Shown here: piece after piece, positions 1 through 7,787 of the stretch
Layout: each line of letters starts with the position of its first letter
How positions within the stretch are numbered: the stretch's first letter is position 1
NCBI GenBank assembly: GCA_029863525.1
Contig: JAOTVL010000018.1
Span: 1 to 37,337, forward strand
Length of the DNA: 37,337 nt
Origin: Gemmatimonadota bacterium
GTDB taxonomy: Bacteria > Gemmatimonadota > Gemmatimonadetes > Longimicrobiales > Gaopeijiaceae
Reading direction: 5' to 3'
The notes under the pieces: generated by a model
Databases searched by the model: none
Told to the model about the DNA's origin: nothing
Seen by the model: the letters and a program-made list of their open reading frames with translations, nothing else
Program-made: the position numbers and the translations under genes

Positions 1-1230
1 CGCAAGGAGGTCCGACAGGGCCAGATCGGAGCCACGTGGGAGGGCACCTTTGGCTCGACCGCTCTCGAGGTCGCCACGTGGGGCATCCGGCGCGAGCTCT
101 TCAATCCGATTCCGGGGCGGGTCGTCGACCTGAAACGCAACGCGGGCGGGGTTCGCGGAACCATCGGCGGGGGTTTCGGCATGAGCAACGGCTCCTTCCA
201 GTGGCGCGCGGGCGGGGAGGCGGAGATCCAGGACGACGACCGTAAGAACTTCGACAACGACGGAGGGGATCCTGGAGCGCTGATTCTCGACCAGGACGAG
301 CGGGTGCGTGCTCTCGCCTTCTTCGGGCAAGCGCGGTTGGACTCGGGTGACGCGATCTCGATCCTCGCGGGATTCCGCTTCGACAACGTCGGCTTTTCCG
401 TCTCTGATCGGTTCATCGCGGCGGGCGATCCCGACGATTCGGGCTCACGCACCATGCCCTCGTTCAACCCGTCTATCGGCGTCGTGTTCAAGCCGGTGGA
501 CCGGGTCGAACTGTTCGGCTCGCTGTCGCGCGCGTTCGAGACGCCGACCACCACCGAGCTCGCGAACAGTCGGGCCGGCTCCGGCGGATTCAACCCGTTC
601 CTCGAGCCTCAGGTGAGCCTCACCCTCGAAGCTGGATTTCGTGGCCGGAATTCCCTCGGTTCCGTCGAAGCGTCGATCTTCTCAACCGAATTGACCAACG
701 GGCTCGTGCCGTTCGAGGTCGAGACCGATCCCGGTCGCACGTATTACCGCAACGCGGGCCGCTCGTCGTACATGGGTTGGGAAGTCTCCCTCGACGGCCG
801 CGTTACGCCCGACGCGTCGGTCCGCATCGCGTACACGCGCATCAATGCCGAATACGTCCTCTTCCGCACCGACGACGCCCGCTTCGACGGCAACCGGATT
901 CCGGGGCTCGCACCCAGGAGAATCGACGGCGTCGTCAATTACACCCCGGGGCTCGGCTTCGTCGAGCTGCGCGGTCTTTGGCAGGACCGTGTTCCGGTCG
1001 ACGACGCGAACCTCGCTCGTGCGTCGCCGTACTTCCTGATGGACCTCACCGTCGGTGCGGACGCGGTTCGCTTCGGAAACGTGGGGGTCAGCCCCTTCAT
1101 CGGGATCTCGAACCTGACGGATTACGAATACACCGCGTCGGTCGTGCCCAATGCCTTCGGAAGCCGCTATTTCGAGCCGGGCCCCGGCCGCACGTACCGC
1201 GTGGGGCTAGGCGTCACCTGGGGCGGTTGA
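1..1230 (+). CDS. TonB-dependent outer-membrane receptor, C-terminal part
   Basis: The frame is open from the first base of the window, so the start, signal peptide and plug domain lie upstream; about 409 residues are visible. They look like the strand-and-loop pattern of a TonB-dependent receptor beta-barrel: alternating hydrophobic/polar strands, a GVVFKPVDRVELFGSLSRAF-like strand, then SLTLEAGFRG, and a last strand reading TYRVGLGVTWGG. The aromatic-poor end with terminal Gly is slightly atypical, but the FxxGPGRTY element before the last strand is typical of the family. Such proteins import siderophores, cobalamin, metals or glycans across the outer membrane using ExbBD-TonB energy. The substrate cannot be told from the barrel alone. 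The gene converges on the following minus-strand gene with only 6 bases between stops. Confidence 0.85.
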   Translation, partial: RKEVRQGQIGATWEGTFGSTALEVATWGIRRELFNPIPGRVVDLKRNAGGVRGTIGGGFGMSNGSFQWRAGGEAEIQDDDRKNFDNDGGDPGALILDQDERVRALAFFGQARLDSGDAISILAGFRFDNVGFSVSDRFIAAGDPDDSGSRTMPSFNPSIGVVFKPVDRVELFGSLSRAFETPTTTELANSRAGSGGFNPFLEPQVSLTLEAGFRGRNSLGSVEASIFSTELTNGLVPFEVETDPGRTYYRNAGRSSYMGWEVSLDGRVTPDASVRIAYTRINAEYVLFRTDDARFDGNRIPGLAPRRIDGVVNYTPGLGFVELRGLWQDRVPVDDANLARASPYFLMDLTVGADAVRFGNVGVSPFIGISNLTDYEYTASVVPNAFGSRYFEPGPGRTYRVGLGVTWGG

Positions 1231-1236
1231 GCCGAC

Positions 1237-2169
1237 TCAGAACCGACAGCCGGAGGGCTTTCGAACGAGCGCCAGTGCGTTCACGACAGGCCGTTCGCCG
1301 GTGACGTCCGAGGGGCGGTTCATCGTCCCTGACGCGAGGACCAACGCGCTCGACCCGCCCCCATCCAGGTTCAGCGCCTCTTCCACCCCGAGAGCCTCGA
1401 AGAGAGACGCGAGCTCGGGCAGCGTCATCCCGGCCGAATACGGGGTCTGACGCCCGTCGACCACCACGAGCCAGACGGTGCCGTCGGCATCGTCGAACCC
1501 CACCGCGGTTCTCGGATGCCTCGCGGCGGCGAAGGACGGTCGCCCGTCGACCTCCAGGTCGCCGACCCTTCGGCCCCGGTCGATGAGATCGGGGAAGCCA
1601 CCGATCGCTTCGGTCTCACCGTCGCCCCGGCGGCGGTCCACGGGCCACCCGAACAAAACGGCCCTTCCGTCGGACACGGCGGTGCCCATCCAGGGATCCG
1701 CACCCGCACGCCACGCGAAGCTCGGGCGGGCGGTCCACGAACCGACCACCCCGTCGACGACCTCGACTCCCAGAGGCGCGCCCTGAGGAGTGAAGAAGTC
1801 CCCGTTCACCGCGGCAAGCACGGTCGGTCCCGTGTCCTCTACCATTTCCGAGACCCGCGCCCGGCCTTGTCCTCCACCCCACCGCACCGTCGGTCGCAAA
1901 ACCTCGAAGGCGAGGTCGCACCGCCCACGGATGCCCGCCTCGACCACATGCACGCCCCAGGGACCACGAGGCGACCACAGGTAGTGGTAGCTCACGCCCG
2001 GATAAATCGTGGCGGTCCGCACCGAGTCGGGGCGCAACAGTGAAAGCGCCGCGGGAGGGATCCCCCTGGGCCGGCCCGGTCTGTCGGGTGCAGCGCACGC
2101 TGAAAGCACCGCGAGCCCCAGCAGCACGTAGACCCACCTCCGTGCGCTGCCTATACTCCGGCGGCTCAT
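1237..2169 (-). CDS. Phosphodiester glycosidase (NAGPA-domain) lipoprotein
   Basis: A 310-residue protein with an N-terminal helix and lipobox LSAC (Cys25), so probably a lipoprotein of the periplasm or outer membrane. The mature part matches the NAGPA-type phosphodiester glycosidase domain (human uncovering enzyme, bacterial YomE-like proteins). It has NGDFF at about residues 122-126, HPRTAVGF in the middle, VDGR then SxGMTLPELA, and a terminal LNLDGGGSS at about 266-274. The family hydrolyses sugar-phosphodiester bonds; in bacteria the substrates are mostly cell-envelope polymers and are unknown here. The frame stays open upstream to 2832, but the ATG at 2169 is chosen because it gives a clean lipoprotein signal and the upstream part is low-complexity. 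It is divergent from the next gene. Confidence 0.85.
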   Translation of the reverse strand: MSRRSIGSARRWVYVLLGLAVLSACAAPDRPGRPRGIPPAALSLLRPDSVRTATIYPGVSYHYLWSPRGPWGVHVVEAGIRGRCDLAFEVLRPTVRWGGGQGRARVSEMVEDTGPTVLAAVNGDFFTPQGAPLGVEVVDGVVGSWTARPSFAWRAGADPWMGTAVSDGRAVLFGWPVDRRRGDGETEAIGGFPDLIDRGRRVGDLEVDGRPSFAAARHPRTAVGFDDADGTVWLVVVDGRQTPYSAGMTLPELASLFEALGVEEALNLDGGGSSALVLASGTMNRPSDVTGERPVVNALALVRKPSGCRF

Positions 2170-2250
2170 CCCCGAATGGTCACCACCAGTGCACCCCACC
2201 CCACGCTGGGACGACGTTCCCGAATCCACGTGAAGCGATTCCCACGGCCG

Positions 2251-2763
2251 ATGGCACGATACGAGCGCACACTTTTGCTCATGCTCGCGCTCGGAGCGCC
2301 GGTGCTCCTCGGAGTACCGGCCTCCGCGGCAGCGCAGGCGCCGGGTGCCGGAGACGGGGTCCGATTCGGCGTCTCGTTCGGGGGCATCAGCACGGTGGCC
2401 CTCACGGTCGAGCTCTTCAGGGACAGCCGAAGTCTCGATATCGGGCTGGGCACGTGGTCGTTTCGGGATCTGAGCCTCTCCGTGGTGGCGAAACACTACT
2501 TTGGCGCGGGCGCGGCGCGACCGGTCATGGGAGCCGGCCTGTGGACCGTGACGTCGTGGAGCGGTGAAGAGAGACCCGGCTTCGCGGTCGTGTTCCGAGC
2601 GCCGGTCGGCGTCGAATGGGTCATTGACGGCCCTCACGCCGTCGGCGCCCTGCTCAACGTCAATCGGGGCCTCTGGGTACGCCGCTCGGACCCTGAGGAC
2701 GACCTGCCCCTGAATCGGCGTCTGGTGCCGCTTCCCGAGGTGTATTACCGCTACCGCAGTTGA
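2251..2763 (+). CDS. Small exported protein, possibly a beta-barrel
   Basis: A 170-residue protein that I do not recognise. The ATG at 2251 begins a clear signal peptide (MARYERTLLLMLALGAP, then Ala-rich to an AxA-type site near ASAAAQA). An in-frame ATG at 2176 would add a 25-residue basic extension and spoil the signal, so it is not preferred. The mature part alternates hydrophobic and polar residues with many Gly (GVSFGGISTVALTVELF, then GTWSFRDLSLSVVAKHYFGAG), which suggests outer-membrane or periplasmic beta strands. It ends in VYYRYRS, an aromatic terminal strand. It is divergent from the glycosidase lipoprotein and convergent with the gene after it. Confidence 0.6.
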   Translation: MARYERTLLLMLALGAPVLLGVPASAAAQAPGAGDGVRFGVSFGGISTVALTVELFRDSRSLDIGLGTWSFRDLSLSVVAKHYFGAGAARPVMGAGLWTVTSWSGEERPGFAVVFRAPVGVEWVIDGPHAVGALLNVNRGLWVRRSDPEDDLPLNRRLVPLPEVYYRYRS

Positions 2764-2804
2764 ACGGGCCGGGTCGGAAGAACCGGCTTCGGACCTGCGG
2801 TGTT

Positions 2805-3059
2805 TCACCAGTCGCCGCTCGGCTCGTCCCAACGCTCGGACCAGAAGCGCTCTTCCTCCTGCTCGATCTCATCGAGGTCCAGCGGCTCGTCCTCCTCGAT
2901 GAAGACTTCCCCTCGTTGGATGATCTGCTCGATCAAGTCGTCGTCGACCACCGGAGCTCCGCCGAACGCGTCACGGCGGCGCGCACGCAGCGTGACCCCT
3001 GCCGCCACCATGAGCGCGGCGAATCCGATACCGAAAACCAACCAGAAGAAAGCGATCAT
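2805..3059 (-). CDS. One-helix membrane protein with acidic tail
   Basis: An 84-residue protein of unknown function. Residues 1-24 form a transmembrane helix (MIAFFWLVFGIGFAALMVAAGV), followed by a basic stop-transfer stretch LRARRRD that places the remainder in the cytoplasm. The tail is strikingly acidic (EEDEPLDLDEIEQEEE) and ends in a Trp-rich segment (FWSERWDEPSGDW). It starts 4 bases after the threonine synthase stop on the same strand, so it is very probably the last gene of the CPBP-protease/threonine-synthase operon. The tight spacing supports it being a real gene despite its size. Confidence 0.65.
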   Translation of the reverse strand: MIAFFWLVFGIGFAALMVAAGVTLRARRRDAFGGAPVVDDDLIEQIIQRGEVFIEEDEPLDLDEIEQEEERFWSERWDEPSGDW

Positions 3060-3063
3060 GCGA

Positions 3064-4248
3064 TCAGTCGATCGGGGTCATCCCCACGTATTTGAGCCCG
3101 CTCCCAGTGTTGAATAGGACGACCTCGTCCTGTTCATCGATGAGGCCCATCTCCATCAGCATGGGGACGGCCGCCGCAGTCGCGCCACCCTCCGGGGCCG
3201 TGAAGATCCCCGTGTCGATCCCGAGCTTCGCGACCCAATCGGCCATGACGTGGTCGGAGACCGCGACCGCACCGCCGCCGGACTCACGCAACGCCCGCAG
3301 GATAAGGAAGTCTCCGACCGCTCCTGGAACCCGCAGGCCGGACGCGTACGTCTGTGCGCCCTGCCAGGTCTCCGCGTGCTCGTGACCCTCTTGCCAGGCC
3401 CGAACCATCGGCGCGCAGCCCGTAGCTTGTACCGTGAACATCTTCGGCCGGTCGGAGCCGATCCAGCCCAGTCGCTCCATCTCGTCGAACGCTTTCCACA
3501 TCCCGATGAGCCCGGTGCCCCCTCCTGTCGGATACACGATCGCGTCCGGTAGCCGCCCGCCGAGCTGCTCGGCGAGCTCGTATCCCATCGTCTTCTTCCC
3601 CTCGACGCGGTACGGCTCCTTGAGCGTCGACAGGTCGAACCAGCCGTGCTCTTCGACCCCCTGTCGCACGACTCTCCCGCAGTCGCTGATGAGCCCGTCC
3701 AAGAGCTGGAGGTCGGCGCCGAGTGCCGTGATCTCCTCGAGAATCGGAGCAGGCGTGTCGGACGGCACCACCACGTGCACCGGCAGGCCCGCGGCCGCGC
3801 CGTACGCCGCGGCCGCGCTCCCGGCATTGCCAGCGGAGGGAATGGCGAGCTCCTCGGCGCCGAGCTCGAGGGCTCGCGAGACCGCGAGACAGAGCCCGCG
3901 CGCCTTGAAGCTGCCGGTCGGGTTCTGTCCCTCGTCCTTGATCCAGACTCTTCGGACACCGAGGCGGGCGGCAGTGCGGGGCGCGTCGATGAGCGGCGTC
4001 CATCCTTCTCCCAAGGAGATGCGCGCCTTCGGATCCCGCACGGGCAGCACTTCGGCGTAGCGCCACAAATCGGCTCGGCGCGTCGCCACCGTCGCCATGT
4101 CGAAGCCCTCGATGGCGTCGAGGTCGTACCGCGCGAACAACGGCTTCCCCACGGTGGAAAGACCGATGAGCTGTTCGCTCTCGAAGGTCTCGCCGGTGCC
4201 CGTGCACTCGAGATGTGTGGCCCCGGCGAGAACGGTGGTATGGCTCAT
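3064..4248 (-). CDS. thrC: Threonine synthase
   Basis: This 394-residue PLP enzyme of fold type II would convert O-phosphohomoserine to threonine and phosphate. The PLP lysine is Lys115 in NPTGSFKARG, preceded by WTPL and a conserved WIKDEGQNP segment. The AGNAGSAAAAYGAAAGL loop and a phosphate-binding TGGGTGLIGMW stretch follow, and NTGSGLKY closes the protein. The length suits the bacterial/plant-type enzyme. The extreme N-terminus keeps one Cys (LECTGTGE) where many homologues carry a CxxC pair, so the small metal-like motif is degenerate. The start codon overlaps the stop of the upstream CPBP-protease gene as ATGA, implying translational coupling. Other pathway genes (hom, thrB) are not in this window. 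A related threonine dehydratase is less likely given the N-terminal domain. Confidence 0.88.
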   Translation of the reverse strand: MSHTTVLAGATHLECTGTGETFESEQLIGLSTVGKPLFARYDLDAIEGFDMATVATRRADLWRYAEVLPVRDPKARISLGEGWTPLIDAPRTAARLGVRRVWIKDEGQNPTGSFKARGLCLAVSRALELGAEELAIPSAGNAGSAAAAYGAAAGLPVHVVVPSDTPAPILEEITALGADLQLLDGLISDCGRVVRQGVEEHGWFDLSTLKEPYRVEGKKTMGYELAEQLGGRLPDAIVYPTGGGTGLIGMWKAFDEMERLGWIGSDRPKMFTVQATGCAPMVRAWQEGHEHAETWQGAQTYASGLRVPGAVGDFLILRALRESGGGAVAVSDHVMADWVAKLGIDTGIFTAPEGGATAAAVPMLMEMGLIDEQDEVVLFNTGSGLKYVGMTPID

Positions 4249-5090
4249 GGATCGAGGGTGGAGGTTCCGGTGTCGCCTCGTTCGAGAGGCAGCGTTGGCA
4301 AGAGTATACGAAGTCCCGCGGCAAACGCGATGCCACCCACAACGACGGCGGCCAACGGAGGTGGCGCCCCAGGGTCCGCGAAGCTCTCGGCGATCGCCGG
4401 AGTCGAGGCGAGAAACACGATCGACGCGTTATTGACGAGGTGCATGACGACGCCGATCCAGATCGATCCGACATGCCACACGGCCCAGGCGATCAGACAG
4501 CCCAACACGGCGGTCGGGAGGAAACGCACCACGGTCGAGAGCGAAAGATGAAACGCACCGAATACGACGCCGTTGAGTAGAATCGCGCGCCAGGGTGTCA
4601 ACGTCTTCGTGCTACCCAGCAAGACTCCCCGAAACACCAGCTCCTCGCAGATTGCCGGAGTCACCGCGAGCATCAGCAGAAGCCAGAGAAGTCGGGTGGG
4701 TGAGTCCGCGGTCACCAGCTGCTCCAGCCCCTCTAGCACGTCGACCGGCACCGGCAAAACAAAGGTCTGAAGCCAAGCGACGACCCAAATCAGGGGCAGC
4801 GCGCCGGCCGCGAGGACCGACGCTCCCAAGACGTTCCGCGAGCGTGGCCGCCGTAGCGACAACGTCTCGATCGGGTCGACCCGCGTCACGAGAACAAAAA
4901 GGGCCGACGGCACGAAGAGAAGGAGCCATTCGGCCGCCAACAGCCCGGGCTCTCCCAGAGCAGCCTGCAGGACAATGGCACCCATGAAGAAGAGGCCGGC
5001 GACTACGGCGATGAACGCGCCCGCCGTGCGGGCGCCGGGGACCCTCCCCGATCCCGCCGCCGGCCGCCCGGAGCCACCCGCTTCGATCAT
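4245..5090 (-). CDS. CPBP-family intramembrane metalloprotease
   Basis: A 281-residue multi-pass membrane protein of the CPBP (CAAX protease/bacteriocin-processing, Abi) family. The catalytic motifs are all visible: EELVFRG with Glu149, Glu150 and Arg154, FGAFH with His181, and HLVNN with His217 and Asn220/221. About seven hydrophobic segments run from residue 24 to the C-terminus. Members cleave within membranes, for example in prenyl-protein maturation or peptide-pheromone processing and self-immunity; the substrate is unknown here. It is the first gene of a minus-strand operon with threonine synthase (4-base overlap). That link is probably incidental to function. The start at 5090 leaves a divergent region shared with the ECF sigma gene. 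Confidence 0.85.
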   Translation of the reverse strand: MIEAGGSGRPAAGSGRVPGARTAGAFIAVVAGLFFMGAIVLQAALGEPGLLAAEWLLLFVPSALFVLVTRVDPIETLSLRRPRSRNVLGASVLAAGALPLIWVVAWLQTFVLPVPVDVLEGLEQLVTADSPTRLLWLLLMLAVTPAICEELVFRGVLLGSTKTLTPWRAILLNGVVFGAFHLSLSTVVRFLPTAVLGCLIAWAVWHVGSIWIGVVMHLVNNASIVFLASTPAIAESFADPGAPPPLAAVVVGGIAFAAGLRILLPTLPLERGDTGTSTLDP

Positions 5091-5155
5091 CGATCCTCGT
5101 CAACTGCTGGGTCTTCGGTGCCGGAGCGGATCGCGAACACCGAACCGCGCTCCCG

Positions 5156-5175
5156 TGTAGGAGCAGCAGCCTACA
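5156..5175. promoter_or_regulatory. Inverted repeat in a divergent promoter region
   Basis: TGTAGG (5156-5161) and CCTACA (5170-5175) form a perfect 6-base dyad with an 8-base spacer. It sits between the CPBP-protease start (5090) and the ECF sigma start (5255). The location and symmetry fit an operator for a dimeric regulator, but a chance dyad is possible. Confidence 0.3.
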
Positions 5176-5254
5176 GTGCGCCCCATCTGGCGGCCAGCGC
5201 ACAAGGATCCCGCCAAGGCAACCCTTCCCCCCCGACCGGCGTCGAACGGGTGAC

Positions 5255-5836
5255 ATGAGCACTGATGCGTTGACCAGCCCCGAACACCGGCTCATCCGGC
5301 TCGCGGCCGACGGAGACGCGGCGGCGATCCGAGCGCTGTACGACCGGTACGCGCCCCGGGTGTACGCCGTCGTCCGTCGGATCGCCGGCGACGACGACCT
5401 GGCGCAGGACTACGCCCAAGAAGCGTGGATCCGCGCGATCCGGGCCTTGCCTTCGTTCAGGGGAGATTCCCGCTTCTCGACATGGCTCCACCGCATTGCG
5501 GTGAACGCGGCGCTCCAGGCGCTCCGCAAGGCCGAAACGCGACGCAAGCGAGAGGGCCCGGCACCGGACGAAGTGCCGATCGCACCAAAGCACCGGGACG
5601 CTCTCTTGCAGCAGAGACTGGAGGACGCCCTCGACGGGCTACCACAAGGAATGCGGCAGGTGCTCATCCTCCACGATGTGGAGGGCTATACACACGAGGA
5701 AATCGGAGACGTCCTCGGCGTGACCGCGGGGACGTCCAAATCACAGCTATCGAAGGCGCGCGCCAAGATGCGAGCGATGCTCGCCGATCTCGACGGCGCG
5801 GCGCAGGAACACGGAGCAGAAACATGGAGCATCTGA
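5255..5836 (+). CDS. ECF-family RNA polymerase sigma factor
   Basis: A 193-residue sigma factor with only regions 2 and 4, the hallmark of the ECF group. Region 2 spans roughly residues 24-90 (LYDRYAPRVYAVVRRI, a DDLAQDYAQEAWIRA core-binding helix, then FRGDSRFSTWLHRIAVNAA). Region 4 follows at about 128-180 (LPQGMRQVLILHDVEGYTH, then a helix-turn-helix EEIGDVLGVTAGTSKSQLSKA). It would direct RNA polymerase to stress or envelope promoters once freed from the anti-sigma encoded next. That gene overlaps this one by 13 bases, so the two are coupled. A 164-base divergent region lies upstream; autoregulation is typical for the family but I cannot assign a promoter. Confidence 0.92.
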   Translation: MSTDALTSPEHRLIRLAADGDAAAIRALYDRYAPRVYAVVRRIAGDDDLAQDYAQEAWIRAIRALPSFRGDSRFSTWLHRIAVNAALQALRKAETRRKREGPAPDEVPIAPKHRDALLQQRLEDALDGLPQGMRQVLILHDVEGYTHEEIGDVLGVTAGTSKSQLSKARAKMRAMLADLDGAAQEHGAETWSI

Positions 5837-6486
5837 GCCTCGAAGCATTGGCTAGGCTCGTCGACGAACGACCCACGGCCGAAGAGGCCGGACACGTCGC
5901 CACGTGCGACGCGTGCTCGTCCGAACTCGAGGAATTGCGGGCGCAGACGAGGGCACTCGGCTCCCTCCCGGAGATCTTGCCGCCGAAGGGCGATTGGTTC
6001 GCCATCGAGGCTCGTCTCAGGTCGGAGGGTTTGGTGCGGGACCCGGGACTGTTCCGCGCTCTCGGGCTCGCGCGGACACCCACGTGGATGAAAGCCGCCG
6101 CGGCCGTGCTCCTCTTCCTGGGAGGCACGGGCACCGGAGTCGCCATGGCGAATTCGGGCGCGCTTGGTCCCGTGGGTCCGTTCTACGGCGCTGACCGCAT
6201 CGCCAGCGTGCAGGAGGCGGCGAATGCGGTTCGGTCCGCCGAGGAGAACTACGTAAGCGCGGTTTCGCGCTACCGAGAGTTGCTCGCCCAAGACGGCGGC
6301 GAAGATCTGGGCGGCGGCGACCCGATCAGCCGGGTGGCCGCGCTCGAGCATCTGGTCGCGGTCAGCCAGGCGGCGGTTCGTCAGGCCCCGGGTGACCTCT
6401 TCCTCAACGGATTTCTCGCCTCCGCGCTGGCGGAACGCGACGCCGCGCTGAGGCTGGTGTCGTCGGGTCAGGACAATTGGTTCTGA
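5824..6486 (+). CDS. Zinc-motif (ZAS-type) anti-sigma factor
   Basis: A 220-residue protein whose ATG lies inside the end of the sigma gene. The N-terminal domain carries H24-x3-C28-x2-C31 (GHVATCDACSSE), the zinc-containing anti-sigma signature. A single transmembrane helix follows at about residues 89-109 (WMKAAAAVLLFLGGTGTGVA). The rest, probably periplasmic, is helical with repeated Ala/Glu/Leu segments (EAANAVRSAEENYVSAVSRY) that could sense a signal. The expected role is to hold the upstream ECF sigma at the membrane until a signal triggers release. The position, motif and topology agree. Its stop overlaps the next start as TGATG. Confidence 0.85.
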   Translation: MEHLSLEALARLVDERPTAEEAGHVATCDACSSELEELRAQTRALGSLPEILPPKGDWFAIEARLRSEGLVRDPGLFRALGLARTPTWMKAAAAVLLFLGGTGTGVAMANSGALGPVGPFYGADRIASVQEAANAVRSAEENYVSAVSRYRELLAQDGGEDLGGGDPISRVAALEHLVAVSQAAVRQAPGDLFLNGFLASALAERDAALRLVSSGQDNWF

Positions 6487-7754
6487 TGTCGACCGGCCGC
6501 CGCACGACGCGACCAGCCCCGGGACGGGTCGCCCGCTCCGCAGGGCGGACGCTGCTCGTCGCGGCACTAGCCTCGGCCACGCACGCGGTTTCTGTGCCCG
6601 GGCTGGACGCACAGGAGCAGTCGACACGGCAACGAGCCGAGCGGGGCTGGATCGGCGTATCCTTCGAATTGACCGGTAACCGGCGGGAACGCGCACCCGT
6701 GATCCTGATCACCGACGTGAGCGCCGGGAGTCCCGCGCAGGCGGCCGGTCTCCGAGCCGGAGACCGGGTTCTCGCCATCAACGAAGTGCGGCGACCCGAA
6801 GAACTGGCGTCGCTCTCGGAGATCTTGCAGCTGCGGACCGGGGACGAGGTCGTGATCGAGATCGAGCGAGACGGGCAACGCCGCATGCTCCGCCTGCACG
6901 CCGCGCCGCGCCCGAGTGGTTTCTATCCGAGTCGTCGTGTCGAGATCTCGATGGAAGCGGATTCCCTGGTCGAGACGTGGTCCCGCTCCATGGACTCGAT
7001 GCGAGTGGAACTGACCCAGGCCGAAGGCGGGAACTTCCGAGTGCGGGCGTTCCGCCCCACCCAGGGCGTGCCGCGGGTGACCGGTGTCTCGGGCGAGTCC
7101 GACCGGGTGGTGCGGACGCCTTTCGAGTTCTTCGTCTTCCGCGGAGAAGCACACGACTCGCTTCAGCGGGAGATGGTCGAGCTCAATCGCCTCGTCGTGG
7201 AGATCGAGGACCGTATCGGTGAACGAGAGAGGGACCTACGCCTTCGCTTCGGCGCCCGGGATCGGCGCGTCACCGCGGACTCGCAGCTTCGCGGCTTGCG
7301 CTCCGAGCTGGAGCGGGCATCCGATCGGAGCGTACAACTGATGACCGCGATGGCCGAAGCGGCGCGCGCGACGGCCGGCTTCGAGTATGGCTTGGCGCCC
7401 GCACCGGCGATCGGAAACGAAAACGACGAGCGACCTGCGATCGCGGGCGAGTTCAGACCTCTAACGCCCTACCTGCTCGGTCGGAATCGAGTCGCGGGTG
7501 CCGAGGTGATCGATCTCCGCCCCGAGCTCGCAGAATACTTCGAAGTCACGAATGGGGTTCTCGTCACGGACGTCGCGCCCGGTACACCGGCCGCGATCGC
7601 AGGCCTGGTTCCTGGCGACGTCATCACACGGATCGACCAGGTGGTGATCCGCTCGGTCGAGGACCTGCGCCTCGGGGTGTCGCGAGCCGACGATGCGCTG
7701 CCGCTCACCCTGATCCGTCAGGGGGCGAGTCGTCAGGTCCTCTTGAGGCGGTAA
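6486..7754 (+). CDS. Exported protein with two PDZ domains
   Basis: A 422-residue exported protein beginning with a basic stretch and hydrophobic segment (LLVAALASATHAVSVPGLDAQ), probably a signal peptide. PDZ 1 is near residues 52-140 (GWIGVSFEL, then AGSPAQAAGLRAGDRVLAIN). PDZ 2 is near 335-422 (TNGVLVTDVAPGTPAAIAGL, then PGDVITRIDQVVIRSVEDL). The middle is a charged, coiled-coil-like region (LQREMVELNRLVVEIEDR). No GNSGGP serine-protease core is present, so this is a PDZ adaptor or sensor rather than a DegP/DegS enzyme. The ATG at 6486, overlapping the anti-sigma stop as TGATG, is chosen; a TTG three codons upstream is also in frame. As third gene of the sigma operon it may present misfolded envelope proteins or tune the anti-sigma, which is inference. 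Confidence 0.82.
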   Translation: MSTGRRTTRPAPGRVARSAGRTLLVAALASATHAVSVPGLDAQEQSTRQRAERGWIGVSFELTGNRRERAPVILITDVSAGSPAQAAGLRAGDRVLAINEVRRPEELASLSEILQLRTGDEVVIEIERDGQRRMLRLHAAPRPSGFYPSRRVEISMEADSLVETWSRSMDSMRVELTQAEGGNFRVRAFRPTQGVPRVTGVSGESDRVVRTPFEFFVFRGEAHDSLQREMVELNRLVVEIEDRIGERERDLRLRFGARDRRVTADSQLRGLRSELERASDRSVQLMTAMAEAARATAGFEYGLAPAPAIGNENDERPAIAGEFRPLTPYLLGRNRVAGAEVIDLRPELAEYFEVTNGVLVTDVAPGTPAAIAGLVPGDVITRIDQVVIRSVEDLRLGVSRADDALPLTLIRQGASRQVLLRR

Positions 7755-7759
7755 AACGC

Positions 7760-7787
7760 GCCCGAGGAGAGCCGGCAGGCTCCGGGC
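7760..7787. terminator. Imperfect hairpin between convergent genes
   Basis: GCCCG (7760-7764) pairs with CGGGC (7783-7787) and an inner GAGCC/GGCTC stem (7769-7773, 7778-7782) closes a GGCA loop. It lies in the 32-base gap between convergent stops, where a shared terminator would be expected. There is no T-tract, so this is only a candidate. Confidence 0.28.

Noticed and set aside
2170-2832. N-terminal extension of the glycosidase lipoprotein up to 2832
   Set aside because: It overlaps the exported protein on the other strand, shows no domain, and would bury the lipoprotein signal.
6477-6485. TTG start for the PDZ protein
   Set aside because: An ATG three codons later forms the TGATG overlap with the anti-sigma stop and has the better start codon.
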